Source: Micropterix aruncella
Taxonomy: Eukaryota > Arthropoda > Insecta > Lepidoptera > Micropterigidae
Assembly (NCBI GenBank): GCA_944548615.1
Contig: OX155963.1
Location: 25,677,336-25,741,335, forward strand
DNA length: 64,000 nucleotides
Reading direction: 5' to 3'
Shown here piece after piece: positions 45,601 to 57,587 of the stretch. Within the stretch, counting starts at the first letter, position 1, and every line of letters starts with the position of its first letter. Made by a program: the position numbers and the translations under genes. The notes under the pieces are model-generated. The model worked only from the letters and a program-made list of their open reading frames with translations. It did not search any database and was not told the DNA's origin.

Positions 45601-46861
45601 GTTTATTTGCTTTCCAATAAATTACATAATATTAATAAAAATACATTTTGAGTCATTCAAATCTGATGGTATTTTGTCACACAAGAAAGTTCGACTGACT
45701 ACTAGGGTAACGAGCGAATTCACGTTTTACCGTCAAAAATTTTTGTAGGTATAATTTCAATTTTGGCAACCCTGATGTTTCTGCGATCATGTGCGTTAGT
45801 ACGTACACGTAAAGGGCCGCATCAGCGGTAATTGTATTATGCGAATTATTTTTGTTAGCTCGCCTCAATGCCCTGCTCCCACCGCCCCTCCTTCTGGGGG
45901 GCACGGAGAGGGGGGTGCCTCATGGGTGCACGGGGGTGGGGGGGGGGGGGGGTGATGGGTCCGTTCCCGCGCGGAGATTACACAGGACAAATTGGGCCTT
46001 TGACGGGTTGCATTCGGATCGCTCCTGCATTTGCGTCTCCCCATTAACTATTTATCAAAGTGCCTCAGACGCTTCGTGGGGAGGAGGCGATGGAGGGCGG
46101 GCATTCTGGAATTCTATCATATCATAGGCACTGCGACGCGGACGCGACGGCGTCGTCTATTATCTATCACTGACCGCTCCTTTGCCCTACTTTTTTTTAA
46201 CATGCGAAAAGGTGCTAAAGACCTTGAGTTTTTGAAACACTTGATAAACTTTATAATAATACAAGGTTTAGCCGGTGCCCTCAGGGCTCATATATTACTT
46301 ACTTTTTATTTTTTTTAAAAATCATTTGACCCTCAGGAGTCGATGATTTAAATATATAAGGTTCAGCCCCTACCGTACTTTTGCGCCGGGCTTAGCACAT
46401 TTTTAAACTTTTGAAAATTAGAACATTTTCGTTTTTTTTTAATGAATTACGTTACTCACTTGACTACTCAGCAGTCTATGTTCTCATATTTTTCAAGTCA
46501 TTTTTTATTTATTTATTTATTTTTTTATTTATTTTATAGGAATTATCAAATTAACCATTTAAAATATTTATAATATTAAAACAAATGGCAAAAACTTTCC
46601 TGTTTCATTCACTGGCTAGTGCTGCCCAACTGGAATATACCCGTTCCAGGGCAAGCAATTTATATTTTTATATTTAAAACGAGGGTCGATGAACCAACCA
46701 AACACAATAATAATAATAATAATAAAAAAAATTATATAATAATAATAAATATATATAATAATAACATTTTAATAAAAAATACAATATTATATAGGAAATA
46801 GAAATACTAAATACATTAGAATACACATATACACACATACATACATATAAACACAATATTA
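45601..46861. other. GC-rich island, G-run, then AT-rich LINE-tail-like DNA
   Basis: 45850-46160 is GC-rich with a 15-G run (45938-45952) amid other G-runs, so it could form a G-quadruplex on the + strand. 45990-46090 includes CCTTTGA and ATCAAAG, which are TCF-like sites. 46505-46800 contains TTTATTTATTT, CTGCCCAACTGGAATATACCCGTTCC-like sequence reminiscent of the rF 3' UTR, and an (AAT)n run at 46706-46730. No coding frame supported. Confidence 0.4.
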
Positions 46862-46974
46862 CGTTAAGCCATAGGTTCTCAACGTGGGCGATAACGCCCC
46901 GAGACTGAGACTTTCAGGGGGGTAGTAGAATAACCAGAGAAACTTAAAGGGTGCTGAGATGTCACAAATATAGT

Positions 46975-47671
46975 TGTCAACTACAACGGTTGAACCCGTC
47001 ACCTCAGGAAGTTTTAACGATTGTTCGATGTATCTCCCATGAAGTGAGCGCAGAAGACTTGGACAAAACAGTCCACCGTCAAACTCCGCCACATGCCCGT
47101 AAGAGGCCAACGCCTTATCCGCGAGATACCCAGGTATGTTACCCAGCGGGCTTACACTCACGCCTTTACTTCCAATTGCGACCAGATTACTCCGGTCTCT
47201 CGATTGGTTACGAGTTCGAGGTCACTTGTGCGGTCCTCTCCCTTATGAAGCGATGAAACGGTGTAAACCGAATCTATCGCGGACCACGGCATCCTTTGCC
47301 CGGCATTCACCCAGGATCGGGTGCCGATGGTCGTTTCAAGAGCAGTCGCCGTAAGGTCCGCAACCACCCCCGCTCTATAGGAAACAGTATTGCTTCCAGA
47401 CTCTCCGACTGTTAGTCAGAGTGCACAGTCGATTGGCTTACGCCGCACGGTGCGCAGACCGTCTAGGAGCGCCAGAAAGTTGACTTCTAGGGGAAACTAG
47501 CCCTAACGCCAGAGTCCTGCCCGGGCTCGCACTTCATGCGTGGAGGCTGCCGGATGGGTGTTGACCCGTGAGTGTGACCAACCCTGAACAGAATGGGTCT
47601 TCGTGGCCAACTCAGCAAGGCCCCACTAGCTGCCCGTTGAGTTGGCACAGTGAGGCCGCGGGCAGTTAAAA
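46975..47671 (+). repeat. rA repeat, copy 6, bounded by a 9-bp TSD
   Basis: This 697-bp insertion in the hAT remnant is bounded by AAATATAGT at 46966-46974 and 47672-47680. It starts TGTCAACTACAACGG and ends GCCGCGGGCAGTTAAAA. It defines the rA unit: GC-rich, non-coding as far as seen, about 0.7 kb, with a short A-run at its 3' end and a 9-bp duplication. These fit a long SINE-like or otherwise LINE-mobilised retroposon, although 3' ends vary among copies. Confidence 0.88.
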
Positions 47672-47759
47672 AAATATAGTCTAAAAATGAGAAAAAAACA
47701 CGGTAATTAAGTACTAATGAGCGCAATAATAAAGCAAAGTAAACAGCTGATTTTTGACG

Positions 47760-48178
47760 CTGAACAAACACTTGCAGGTTTCCAGGATGTTTTAAACATG
47801 GACATACCAGACTGGGTTTTGGATCGTTTTTCAAATGTCAACACAGCATGATCATCCCAGTTAGAAGAAGAACTAATAGAACTGACAACAAATGAGGAAT
47901 TAGAAATTAAATTTAAGAATGGCTACTAAGAATTTTGGCGGCAGAAGCTAATTTCGCAACTGTACCCAGGATTATGGTCCATTGTTCAATGATTTCTGAC
48001 ATCATTCCCATCGTCCTATTTATCTGAACGTGGATTTAGCGCTGTAGCAACGTTAGTAACTAAAAAGAGAAATCGACCATGTTACTGAATGCGGCGACTT
48101 ACAGTTTTTTTTAAGTAAAATCAATCCTGATATTAACAAACTCCTTGAATTGCATCAAATTCAACTTTCTCATTGAGT
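47760..48178 (+). pseudogene. hAT transposase C-terminus (ZBED5-like), decayed
   Basis: In pieces and several frames: MDIPDWVLDRFSNVNTA near 47797, then QLEEELIELTTNEELEIKFK (47861-47920), FWRQKLISQLYPGLWSIVQ and SFPSSYLSERGFSAVATLVT, then KKRNR (48000-48080). The YPxLWxI...FPSSYLxERGFSAV...KKRNR motif is the C-terminal dimerisation region of ZBED5-type hAT transposases. Three or more stops or shifts. The rest of the transposase is gone. Confidence 0.87.
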
Positions 48179-48476
48179 AAGTTATAAATTCAACGCTCTT
48201 GAATGTTAATAAAAATACTTCTCAATATAATTAACTATGCGTTTTAATTGTTCTCGTTGAAACAACCTTCTTTTAACTCAGAAATAGGATAGAAGTCATA
48301 TCTTATCGTACGACTGTGTAATATTACAGGGTAATTACACGTTTAAATATAATCGTGGCAATAGCTGTTTCAGATTCGCGACAGATGGTAAGTAAAAGAA
48401 ATTGGGTGGCTCTAGAAAAAAAACATTCTCTCAGTCAGCGTTGGGCAAAATAAGGTTGAGAACCTATGGGTCAAGC

Positions 48477-49432
48477 CGCTTAACCTGGAGGTCGGTGAAC
48501 ATAGATATATAGAATTCCAAAACTATTATTTTGATGTAGTTGAGGTCGACTATATACTTTCATAGTCTACATATAATATACATATATATAGACTTTGAAA
48601 ACATAGTGAAATTGTATGAAAGCATATTATAAATACATATCTACATCCCATCCCTCTCCTTTCCTATCTCAATATCCCATCCCCTATTATTCTTGCTTAC
48701 AATTATCGAATTTGAGACTAACTAAAGTATAATGCAGTTCGATAGTATTTTATTTCAATCCAATTTTGATGAATTATCTACAAGGAAATACTGTAAAATA
48801 CTACTGCAGGAAATAATTAATCAGCCAGTGAAACATTGTAGCAAGATAAATTGTAATAATTAACTTAGAGCTGTATGTTTGCCAATAGAATACATTAATT
48901 AATGAATTTATTCAAGGAAAAACCAAAATAAGGCCTCATATTAAATACAATAATATTAAAGTCATGGAAATTTCGCAATCAAAACAAAAAAATCACAAAA
49001 ACAAAAAATGGAATTTCGAAATTTCGCTAAAATTCGTATATACTACATTTATGAAATGAAACAAAAAAAATAGAGTTTTTAACAAACTCTCAGCAGTTTT
49101 TTGATACAGCAATTTGTTACCGTTGAAAAGCGTCTTTTTAATTCAACTTTCTGAAACTCTATTATAGTATCTAAACACCGGCGATGCTCGGGTGTCCGCT
49201 TCCTTCTCCTCCCACTCTTGCCCCTCTCCCTCTCCACCCACCCTCCCAAGTAGCATATGTTACTCACCTTCAGATATTTGTGAACTAAAACTGAAATCAA
49301 AACAAGCGAACGAGATAGAGCAATATCTTAGATCGAAATATGACACGAACGATGGACGATTTTCCTGCTTCAAAACTACCTGCCTAACTTATAGTCGTCT
49401 GAGAAGTCTGACTTATAGAAGTCGACTATATT
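48477..49432. other. Unassigned AT-rich DNA
   Basis: Contains the minor repeat at 49111-49156 and a C/T-rich patch at 49195-49250. No coding evidence. Confidence 0.4.
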
Positions 49433-50770
49433 CTTAATATTGTTATTATTAGCTTATCTGCAATAACGGCATCTGTCACAACCGCCACCCTCGCATGGAT
49501 GTAGGGCGGTGTAGACTGCAACGAGCGAACCCCTCGCTCCTAGCTGGTATAACGATATGTAATCATTCTGTCAGCCGTGGGATGAGCATAGCAGACTTAA
49601 AGACAAGACAATCTACTGTCTAGCTCCGCCAACAAGTCCGTTAGAGGCTAACGCCTTACGGCGAGACTCCTGGAAAGGTCCTCAGCGGGCAGCCTCGCCC
49701 CTAACTATGAGTTTTGAAATTGTAATTCCGTCTGGAATTAATTAACCTTCAGAATACCTCCATCCTGTTTACGATTTGTAATTACCTGTACTTATTGTAA
49801 TTACAAATGAAACGGTAATTCAATATGAATTTATCGCGGGGGCGATATGAATTTAGGCGTCCTTTTCCCGTAGTGCCACATAGGGTCGGGTGGCCCAAGG
49901 TCATTTCAAGAGTAGCATGACACCAGGTCAACATCCACCCCCGCTGCTTAGGAGACAGTATATTTCTATAGACTACAGACTCCTTCATCGATTAGTCAGA
50001 GTGCACAACCGAATGGCGTCGCCGAACGGTTATGCCTGCCTGAGACGCGAGAGTCTTTCCCGGGGTAGCGGTCCGAATGTGGAGCCTATTGAATACACTG
50101 AGAAAAATATAACGCTGTAATACACGGAAATACGCATGTTTTAAATATGATTACGTATATAACATGTACTGTAGTACGTATGTACGTATGTTTCAACATG
50201 ACGCGTAACGGTGTAGTTACCATGTCACGGGCATGCTAAATACATCGCACATTCGTTAGGCCGCACAATGAGATCTTGCTTTTATCATGACAGCATGACA
50301 TACATACGTAAGGATATAGTCAGTTACAAGAATCATGTTGAAGCTACATTATACGGTTATTTTCGTATTACCCGTACGGGTCATGGTGAAACATATAATC
50401 GAGTAATGGAGTTTCAACAGAATTCCTTGCAATTCAACAAACTCACTATTAAAACTCACTATATTCTGTTTAAAACGGTAAGAACGAAACGACATTGTAT
50501 CAAGAAATCCAATATTTTTCTCAGTGTATGAGCTGAATCCTGAGTTAAGCCAATCCGAGAACAAAATGGATCTTATGGCCCAAGCTGCATGAAACCATTC
50601 GCTATCAAAAGCATTTGCATAGGTACCTACCCACGTGACCCTATGTCATAACTGAATCTGGCACCCATCTTCTTAATATTGTTATTATAAGCTTATCTGC
50701 AATAACGGCATCTGTCACAACCGCCACGAGGTCACCTAATGGGATTCCTCGCATGGATGTGTGGGTTGAG
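49433..50770 (+). repeat. rA copy 7 and rH copy 2 between direct repeats
   Basis: A ~68-bp direct repeat (CTTAATATTGTTATTA, CTTATCTGCAATAACGGCAT, CTGTCACAACCGCCAC) starts at about 49433 and again at about 50672. Between them lie a diverged rA (49500-50095; GTGTAGACTGCAACGAGCGA, CTTTTCCCGTAGTGCCACAT, TTAGTCAGAGTGCACAACCG) and an rH element (50096-50526). The direct repeats may be target duplication, recombination products, or parts of another repeat. Confidence 0.75.
50096..50526 (+). mobile_element. rH TIR element, copy 2, complete
   Basis: The 431-bp element begins CACTGAGAAAAATATAACG and ends CCAATATTTTTCTCAGTG, with TA on both outer sides (50094-50095 and 50527-50528). A TA duplication and short TIRs fit a Tc1/mariner-type MITE. 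The interior is shared with 53618-53998 and 62680-62940 (ATCATGTTGAAGCTAC, TATAATCGAGTAATGGAGTT). Non-coding. Confidence 0.85.
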
Positions 50771-52489
50771 GCCTGAGCCGTCTACTATTAGTGGGAGTCC
50801 TTTAAAATCCATAACCCCAAACGGAGCGCGGAGCGGCCGTAATGGCCAATGACGGTAATTGAGTCCCGTGTAATGTAGTCCGCCGTGTCGCGTCTCTATT
50901 ACTGCGAGTGCGTCCCTGGTGCATCGCTCGAATTAGCCCGATGATATTGCATACGCGAGCTGAGTGATTAGGGGCCTTTTATAATACGATTTGCACGGGG
51001 CAGGGGTGAACTCTAACCTTATTCAAAATTCATAAACTGCGATGGAGATGACAATCGAATTAGACAAGGTGTCACGAGGAAATGAGGAGTAGGTATGTAA
51101 ATAGTATGCGGTGGGTACATGCATGATGCCTGATTACCGTATATTTGAACCCACCAGAGGGTAGATCGGATTCTATAGAACCTAATTGTATAGTTCGACT
51201 TCAAGTTTAAATTATATCTCGGTGAACATTTCCAAATAATATAAAAATTACAAATAAAACTGCAGTACAAAATTACACAAAAAAAATGTTTGTATAAAAA
51301 TCCAATTGAAAAAAGAGGAATATGAAAATTTAGTACTTAATAAGAAAATAAATCAAAAATTCAAAAAAAAATAAAATTTTCAACGTGTATAAAGCATCAG
51401 ATACCAAATTAGTTAAGAATAAATCTAGTATTAGGGGGAAAATGACTAAATTATCAAATTATACACATAAAGATGTCACTTATAAAAATATCACTTTAAA
51501 AAACAGAATCAAATAATAATAATATTATTATATAATATAGAACAATAAGGTTTAAAACCATTTAAGTAGGTAGGGTAATCGCTCCGAATAAAACATAAAA
51601 TTCAATATGATCAACCAAAATCTATATGTAAGTAGATAATTAAGTAGTTTCAATGATCAGGACAGTGATTTAAAAAAATAAATTTAAAAACGCAATAAAA
51701 AATATTAAAATTTAAATAAATTACTAAAAAGTCATTTTCAACAAAAGTCAAACAATAAATTTAAAGAATTAAAAATAACATTACAAATCATAAATGAGAT
51801 AATCATTACAAATCATAACATCAAAATAATTAAAAACTGTTACAGAAAATATAATCTATTAAAAGTATTAAAAATCATAAAGGTCATACAAGCAATTCTC
51901 AAGTAAACATTTATTAGTTTTAATTACAATTACAAAGCTCAATAAACTTCCTTTGGCACATGCTTCTGACTTGCTCACACATTAATCAACGCCGAACTGA
52001 AACTACTGGAGCCAGAGATTCAAACTTTGCATGAAGCTTCCTTTAAATTCATAATGTCGTGCTAAGAAAGGAAATTTGATCCCTAACAGGGTTCGAAACG
52101 GGGGATTGAAATTTAAGCCTTTCAAACGCATATATCCGATAGTGGATTCAGATAAGACTTTGAAGTTCAGGGCAATTGCTTCAAAGTTCAGGGCAAAACT
52201 ATAGGGGGATAATACTCGTATTTTTAGAAAATCTTATTTATTTGAAATTCGGTTGAGATATTCTCCGGAGGAAATTAAGAGTACGTGTTTGAAGTTTCGA
52301 GAAAAACAACCCCTAATGGGGGACACGGGGAGAATTACGTATCCGAGGGTTTGGGAAAGATCTTCCTCGAAGTGTGTCAAAAAAAAAAGGATGGTTTTTA
52401 AAGCTGTAAATGACAGAAAGGAAGCTAGAAATGGTAATTTTAATGTTTATCATATCGTTGCTTAAATTCCTGTTTAGAGGCCGTCCAAA
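50771..52489. other. GC-rich patch, then long AT-rich stretch
   Basis: 50815-51000 is GC-rich with possible homeodomain/Hox sites (GGTAATTGAG, GTGATTAGGGG, CTTTTATAATAC). 51200-51950 is very A/T-rich. 52000-52440 contains words such as ACCCCTAATGGGGGACACGG that look like an old repeat. No coding region supported. Confidence 0.35.
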
Positions 52490-52620
52490 TGTTACTTAAT
52501 CATCGAGGGGGAGGGGAGGGGGTTGGAGATTAGGCTTATGCTTGATTACGTGGGGAGAGGGGGTGCCCGTCCTGATTACGTAATCAACTTTGGTCACCGA
52601 ATCGCAATTTTGTTGATCTA
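52490..52620. repeat. Possible short MITE with GATTACGT repeats
   Basis: CCGTCCAAATGTTACTTAAT, CTTGATTACGTGGGGAGAGG and CTGATTACGTAATCAACTTT resemble a small palindrome-rich repeat. No boundaries found. Confidence 0.35.
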
Positions 52621-52681
52621 AACCTGCACATTAAATGTGCATTTTAAAATGCATTCTTAAATATATATTTTTTAAATATCT

Positions 52682-53617
<936 letters not shown>

Positions 53618-53998
53618 ACACTGAGAAAAATATAACGATGTAATACACGGACACACGCATGCAGTTTCAACAAGGATTACGTATATACTTAACCCGGGCT
53701 GTGGTCCATGCGCATGAATTAACATGACTCGTAACGGTGTTATTTCGTTACATCGTGACCTTATAATCTTGCTTCTAACATGAAAGCACGTTGTAGTATA
53801 TGTACGGTTATAGTCTGACACGTGAATCATGTTGAAACTACAGTATACCCTTATTTCCGTAATAACCGCAAGGAAACTGTTGATATATATAATCGAGTAG
53901 TGAAGTTTTAACAAAACTTCTTGTAATTCAACAGAATTATGATTGGAACATCGCTATCCTGTATAAAACCGTTATACCAAAATAGCAATCCAATAAAA
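53618..53998 (+). mobile_element. rH TIR element, copy 3
   Basis: Starts CACTGAGAAAAATATAACGA and follows the rH consensus to GCAATCCAATAAAAAAG. The right terminus is lost and the sequence passes into an rB-like GGAGTGTAAGTGTT. Confidence 0.8.
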
Positions 53999-54114
53999 AA
54001 GGAGTGTAAGTGTTAACGGTTCATCTATATAAGTTTGCCTTTTTTTATTTCACATTATTAAATAAATTGCGTAAATATAAATAATGTTGATAAAATAATA
54101 TCATTATATAAATA

Positions 54115-54850
54115 ACTAGCTCTTGCCCGCGGCTTCACTTCGCGTAAAGTTTCGAATATATTTGTTAATTTTAGTAGGGTGGCGTTTATATGCCTTTTGA
54201 GGCGCTATCTTTAGCTATATAGAGCAATCATTTAACTCAGATGCACGCTACCTATCTCGTAGACGTAGGTACGCGTCTTGTTCCTCGCCACGCGTTACTA
54301 ATTTCATGATATCTCTATAATTATACCACCTAAATACTTACAGTAAACGGCTAATTTTATCTCGTTTTAACAACCGGGATAACGGATTAATTTATTTTGA
54401 TAAGGATTCTTATTTTATTGTTAATGTCTTCAACAAACCTGCCTACTTATTTTTCTTACTTTTTTGAGACATAAAAACAGTTATTGTAGCTTAAATAAAA
54501 AAGTTAGAAATATGTTGTTTTAGACTTTTTATAGAGCTCTTTAAGGTTGATGTTTGTGCTGTTTGTGATGTTTGTGTGTATATATTGTTTTCACATATTA
54601 TATCAAACCGTTTCTTCATCGCACGCCGATACAGCAACTCACCAGCTAATTTTTTTCCGACTTGATTTACAATATCGTGATTTCTTATTGAAAATAAATA
54701 TCGAACACAATAAAATATAATTTATAACACTCGTCGATAATAGGGCTTTATATTAGTGAAAGAATATGAAACCGGATAAGTAGTTTCGGAGATTACCCTC
54801 TACATACAAACTTACAAACATTACTTCTTTACAATATTAGTAGGTATAGA
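54115..54850 (-). repeat. rK widespread-type repeat, copy 2, reverse
   Basis: The reverse complement starts TATACCTACTAATATTGTAA, with GTTTGTAAGTTTGTATG and GGTAATCTCCGAAACTAC. It ends GCGAAGTGAAGCCGCGGGCA followed by AGAGCTAG. Same family as 35207-35925. Confidence 0.8.
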
Positions 54851-55325
54851 TAAGGTTAAATAATAATATACTACAAACAGTATAAGAAATATAAATACAT
54901 ACAGGTGAGTTTTTAATTAGTGACCCCTTGAAGTGGGTTAATTCCAACGAGCAAATAGGTAACTTTTAATAAAAATAAATTTAGAAACAACCTTATATTT
55001 ATTTATTTTCAACAGATATTTATTTTTAAAAAAATGATACATAAAACTGTTAAAGGGCGAATTGATTCCATAGATTTTGTATAAATTGATGGGATAGAGA
55101 TGCAAAGATACAACTATATACAATTTTTTTTTTTAATTTTTTTACTCAGAAATCTTACGTTCCAAAAAACGTATTTAAGAAAAAAAAATGAAATCGAAAA
55201 GTCGCCATAAATATTATATTTATTTATTTAAAATCACCAGAGCTCGTTGGTCATTCGCGATATTTAAAAAAAAAATACGGCATATTTTTTAACAATATTT
55301 TTTCTTTGCTAATATGAGGATTCTG
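54851..55325. other. Unassigned AT-rich DNA
   Basis: Nothing recognised. Confidence 0.4.
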
Positions 55326-55619
55326 TTATAAATAGGATAGAAAACGAATTTACCGCATGAAATTTGTAGCACCCGACGTTTCGGTGACTTTGCAGCCGCC
55401 GTTGTCCAGGGTAGATAGACTGAAGAGCTGTCAATCCGTTGTTTTGCGGGTAGGCCGCATACCGCTTCCGCCACTGCGTAGGTTATAACGGTGGTGGAGG
55501 GCCGGACTCGCCGTTGCAGCCGCGTTGCAGCCGCCGAATACAACGGCGGCTGCAACGTCACCGAAACGTCGGGTGCTACAAATTTCACGCGGTAAATTCG
55601 TTTTCTATCCTATTTATAA
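55326..55619. mobile_element. rD MITE, complete, 80-bp TIRs
   Basis: 55326-55405 and 55540-55619 are inverted repeats of 80 bp with only about two mismatches (TTATAAATAGGATAGAAAAC ... CACCCGACGTTTCGGTGAC ... GCAGCCGCCGTTGT). The 134-bp centre is GC-rich and non-coding. Single arms of the family are at 6525, 17084 and 34088. No clear target duplication was read. Confidence 0.9.
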
Positions 55620-55831
55620 TGTCAAACCGCGATAGTCTTCGATTCTGTTGTTTTAATAACATGAAAATAGATCATTAATAAATTCGTATTCGATAACTTA
55701 TTAAATTATTATTATTTTGTTATGGGACACATATGTCCCATGTTCTTTAAAGGGTTATATGGATATTTCACTGAGAAATGAAATATGTGTTAAAATGCAC
55801 TTCAAAAGTCATGATTTCGTGTTTGTTTCAG

Positions 55832-55967
55832 CTGTCAGGTGTGGGTGTCGGTGGTGCGGGAGCGGCGTCCGCTCGCTCCCTCTTCTGCTACCACTGCCCA
55901 CCATCCCTGCCACCGCATCAGCATCGTCTACCAGCGATTGAGTACCCCTTCACGCCCAGCCATCCAT
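55832..55967 (+). CDS. Candidate internal exon of an unknown host gene
   Basis: A pyrimidine-rich acceptor (GTGTTTGTTTCAG, ending 55831) precedes 136 bp of GC-rich coding-like DNA, ending at a good donor (CCATCCAT|GTGAGTAC at 55968). With codons starting at 55832 the frame is open and reads LSGVGVGGAGAASARSLFCY, then HCPPSLPPHQHR and LPAIEYPFTPSHP. Its composition (Gly/Ala, Pro/His, aromatic) differs from the random frames around it. 136 bp changes phase by one. It resembles low-complexity parts of developmental regulators, but I do not recognise the gene. No flanking exons were found nearby. Confidence 0.5.
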
Positions 55968-56008
55968 GTGAGTACATAAATATAACCATGGTAGTATTTA
56001 CATATTTT

Positions 56009-56760
56009 ACACTGAAAAAATATAACGATGTAACTTACGGAAATACGCATGTTTCAACAAGGATATATTTGATCAAGAAATAAATTTAATATACATCTAA
56101 ATCGGCACAGGCTTAGTAAAGTGCGCAACAGTTTTCTTCACAAAAGCCTGTGTTATTATAATAAGGTCCCAACAAATGTCAGAAGTCTTGGAGAGAACCA
56201 ATTCAAAAAAATCTTATTTAATGGCCTAGTCAAGAATCCAGTATATGACTTAAGAGATTTGGATAATGCTGAATTTTTATTCTAAGAGGATCCTAATGTA
56301 AAATAACGGAAAATTCATGATAATCAACTTTGCCAAAGAGCGTAATCTAATAATATCGACGACGGCTATATTGCTAGATTTGGCAATTAATTTAAATTTA
56401 GATATTTTTAGTGTACGCTTATCTATTTTCATGGCCATCATATTGCCTTGATAATTATGACTACAGACATTGAGCTCTTTTTTTGATCAGCAATTATGAT
56501 TATTAGATTATTTTCTATTTATCAATGGTTTTCAAACCAATTATAATTTACTAACATTAATTTATATTGCCATAACTATATCATGATAGTTAATATTCTT
56601 TAATTAATTACATTATTTAAAATTTTAGAGGCAAAGACGCATCTAAGTGTAGGAAAGCCTACCTACTGGAGCATAACTAAATTGTATTGTATTGTATTGT
56701 ATATAACGCGGATGGTGGTCCATACTTATAAATTAACATGACGCGTAATGGTGTTGGCTT
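56009..56760 (+). mobile_element. rH TIR element, copy 4, split by a LINE
   Basis: The rH left part (ACACTGAAAAAATATAACGA to TTTCAACAAGGATA) occupies 56009-56065. It resumes at about 56701 (TATAACGCGGATGGTGGTCC, ATTAACATGACGCGTAATGG). The inserted DNA is the retrotransposon described next. Confidence 0.8.
56066..56700 (+). pseudogene. LINE C-terminus with (ATTGT)n tail, inserted in rH
   Basis: Near 56100-56285 the frame reads RHRLSKVRNSFLHKSLCYYN, KVPTNVRSLGENQFKKILFN, then NPVYDLRDLDNAEFLF and a stop, the usual last part of a CR1/L2-like LINE. About 390 bp of AT-rich 3' UTR follows and ends in TTGTATTGTATTGTATTGTA (56674-56700). Strongly 5'-truncated. Confidence 0.8.
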
Positions 56761-57532
56761 GGTGAGGCCAGTTATACACTTGAGGTAACTTATTTTGAAA
56801 ATAAACAACGTGAAAATGAAAAATAACAATGAAAATAGAGGGCTATGCCATCTACCAGCTAAATTCTATGCCATTTAAGAGCTAATCTAATGACAGAGCT
56901 AGTAATTTCGTATTCCACGACATTTGCAATGCCAATTATATTATTATTCTTTTTGTGATAATGAACCGGTGTCATTGTTGACGCGTTGTCGTCGAAAACG
57001 TCAATTATTACGGCGTCGTGCGGCGGCGGGCCAAATGGGAGGGTGCTATTCTATCCTATATTTTAATGGTTCTCAACGTTTTGGGCGTTGCATACTTTAA
57101 ATTAAGTATTTTCCACTCCTTACTAACAGCTTAAAATATCAATAAAATCGTAAATCAATTTACAGGAATAATATTCAGATTCAGATTCATTGTATTGGTA
57201 TACTTGTATGCAAGTAATTACATACATACAGTTAATTAAGCAAACAAACTTTTTTTCTGTCGCAATGGAAACGGTAGGAAATATTAAAATACACAAGGAA
57301 ATAAAAATAAAAATAAAAGAGAAAACGAAATAAAACTCAAGAATAATCTTAAAGAGAAAGGCAAAGAGATAATTTACATAATTACAAGGATAAATCGTTA
57401 GGGAGCAGTGAGACCTCAGAAAAATATCCGAAATGGGCGGATACGCGAAAAAATAGGCGAAGTCAATTGTGTAGGGTTTGACCAATAAAAATCCACCTTT
57501 GACGAAGCGTCTAGCGCAGATTCTACGTCCGC
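56761..57532. other. Unassigned, AT-rich with small GC patches
   Basis: A GC patch at 56965-57040 (ACGGCGTCGTGCGGCGGCGG). A 143-codon minus-strand open frame (57554-57123) has no recognisable domain and is A/T-biased, so it is not called. Confidence 0.35.
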
Positions 57533-57579
57533 TAGCGCCGGGAACCAGACACATGATAAGTGTCTGGTTCCCGGCGCTA
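57533..57579. repeat. 20-bp perfect hairpin
   Basis: TAGCGCCGGGAACCAGACAC (57533-57552) pairs exactly with 57560-57579 across a 7-nt loop. GC-rich stem in AT-rich surroundings, just upstream of rG. Confidence 0.92.
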
Positions 57580-57587
57580 TAATAAAA

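Larger units (their letters stand above)
46862..48476 (+). mobile_element. hAT remnant with nested rA
   Basis: The element spans 46870-48468. Termini CATAGGTTCTCAACGTGGGC and GTTGAGAACCTATG are inverted repeats of the Charlie-like CAGGGGTTCTCAACG type. The flanks CGTTAAGC (46862-46869) and GGTCAAGC (48469-48476) agree at 6 of 8 positions, an aged 8-bp duplication. rA copy 6 is inserted inside it. Confidence 0.88.

Noticed and set aside
57123..57554. 143-codon minus-strand open frame
   Set aside because: AT-biased hydrophobic translation without any recognised motif or splice sites.
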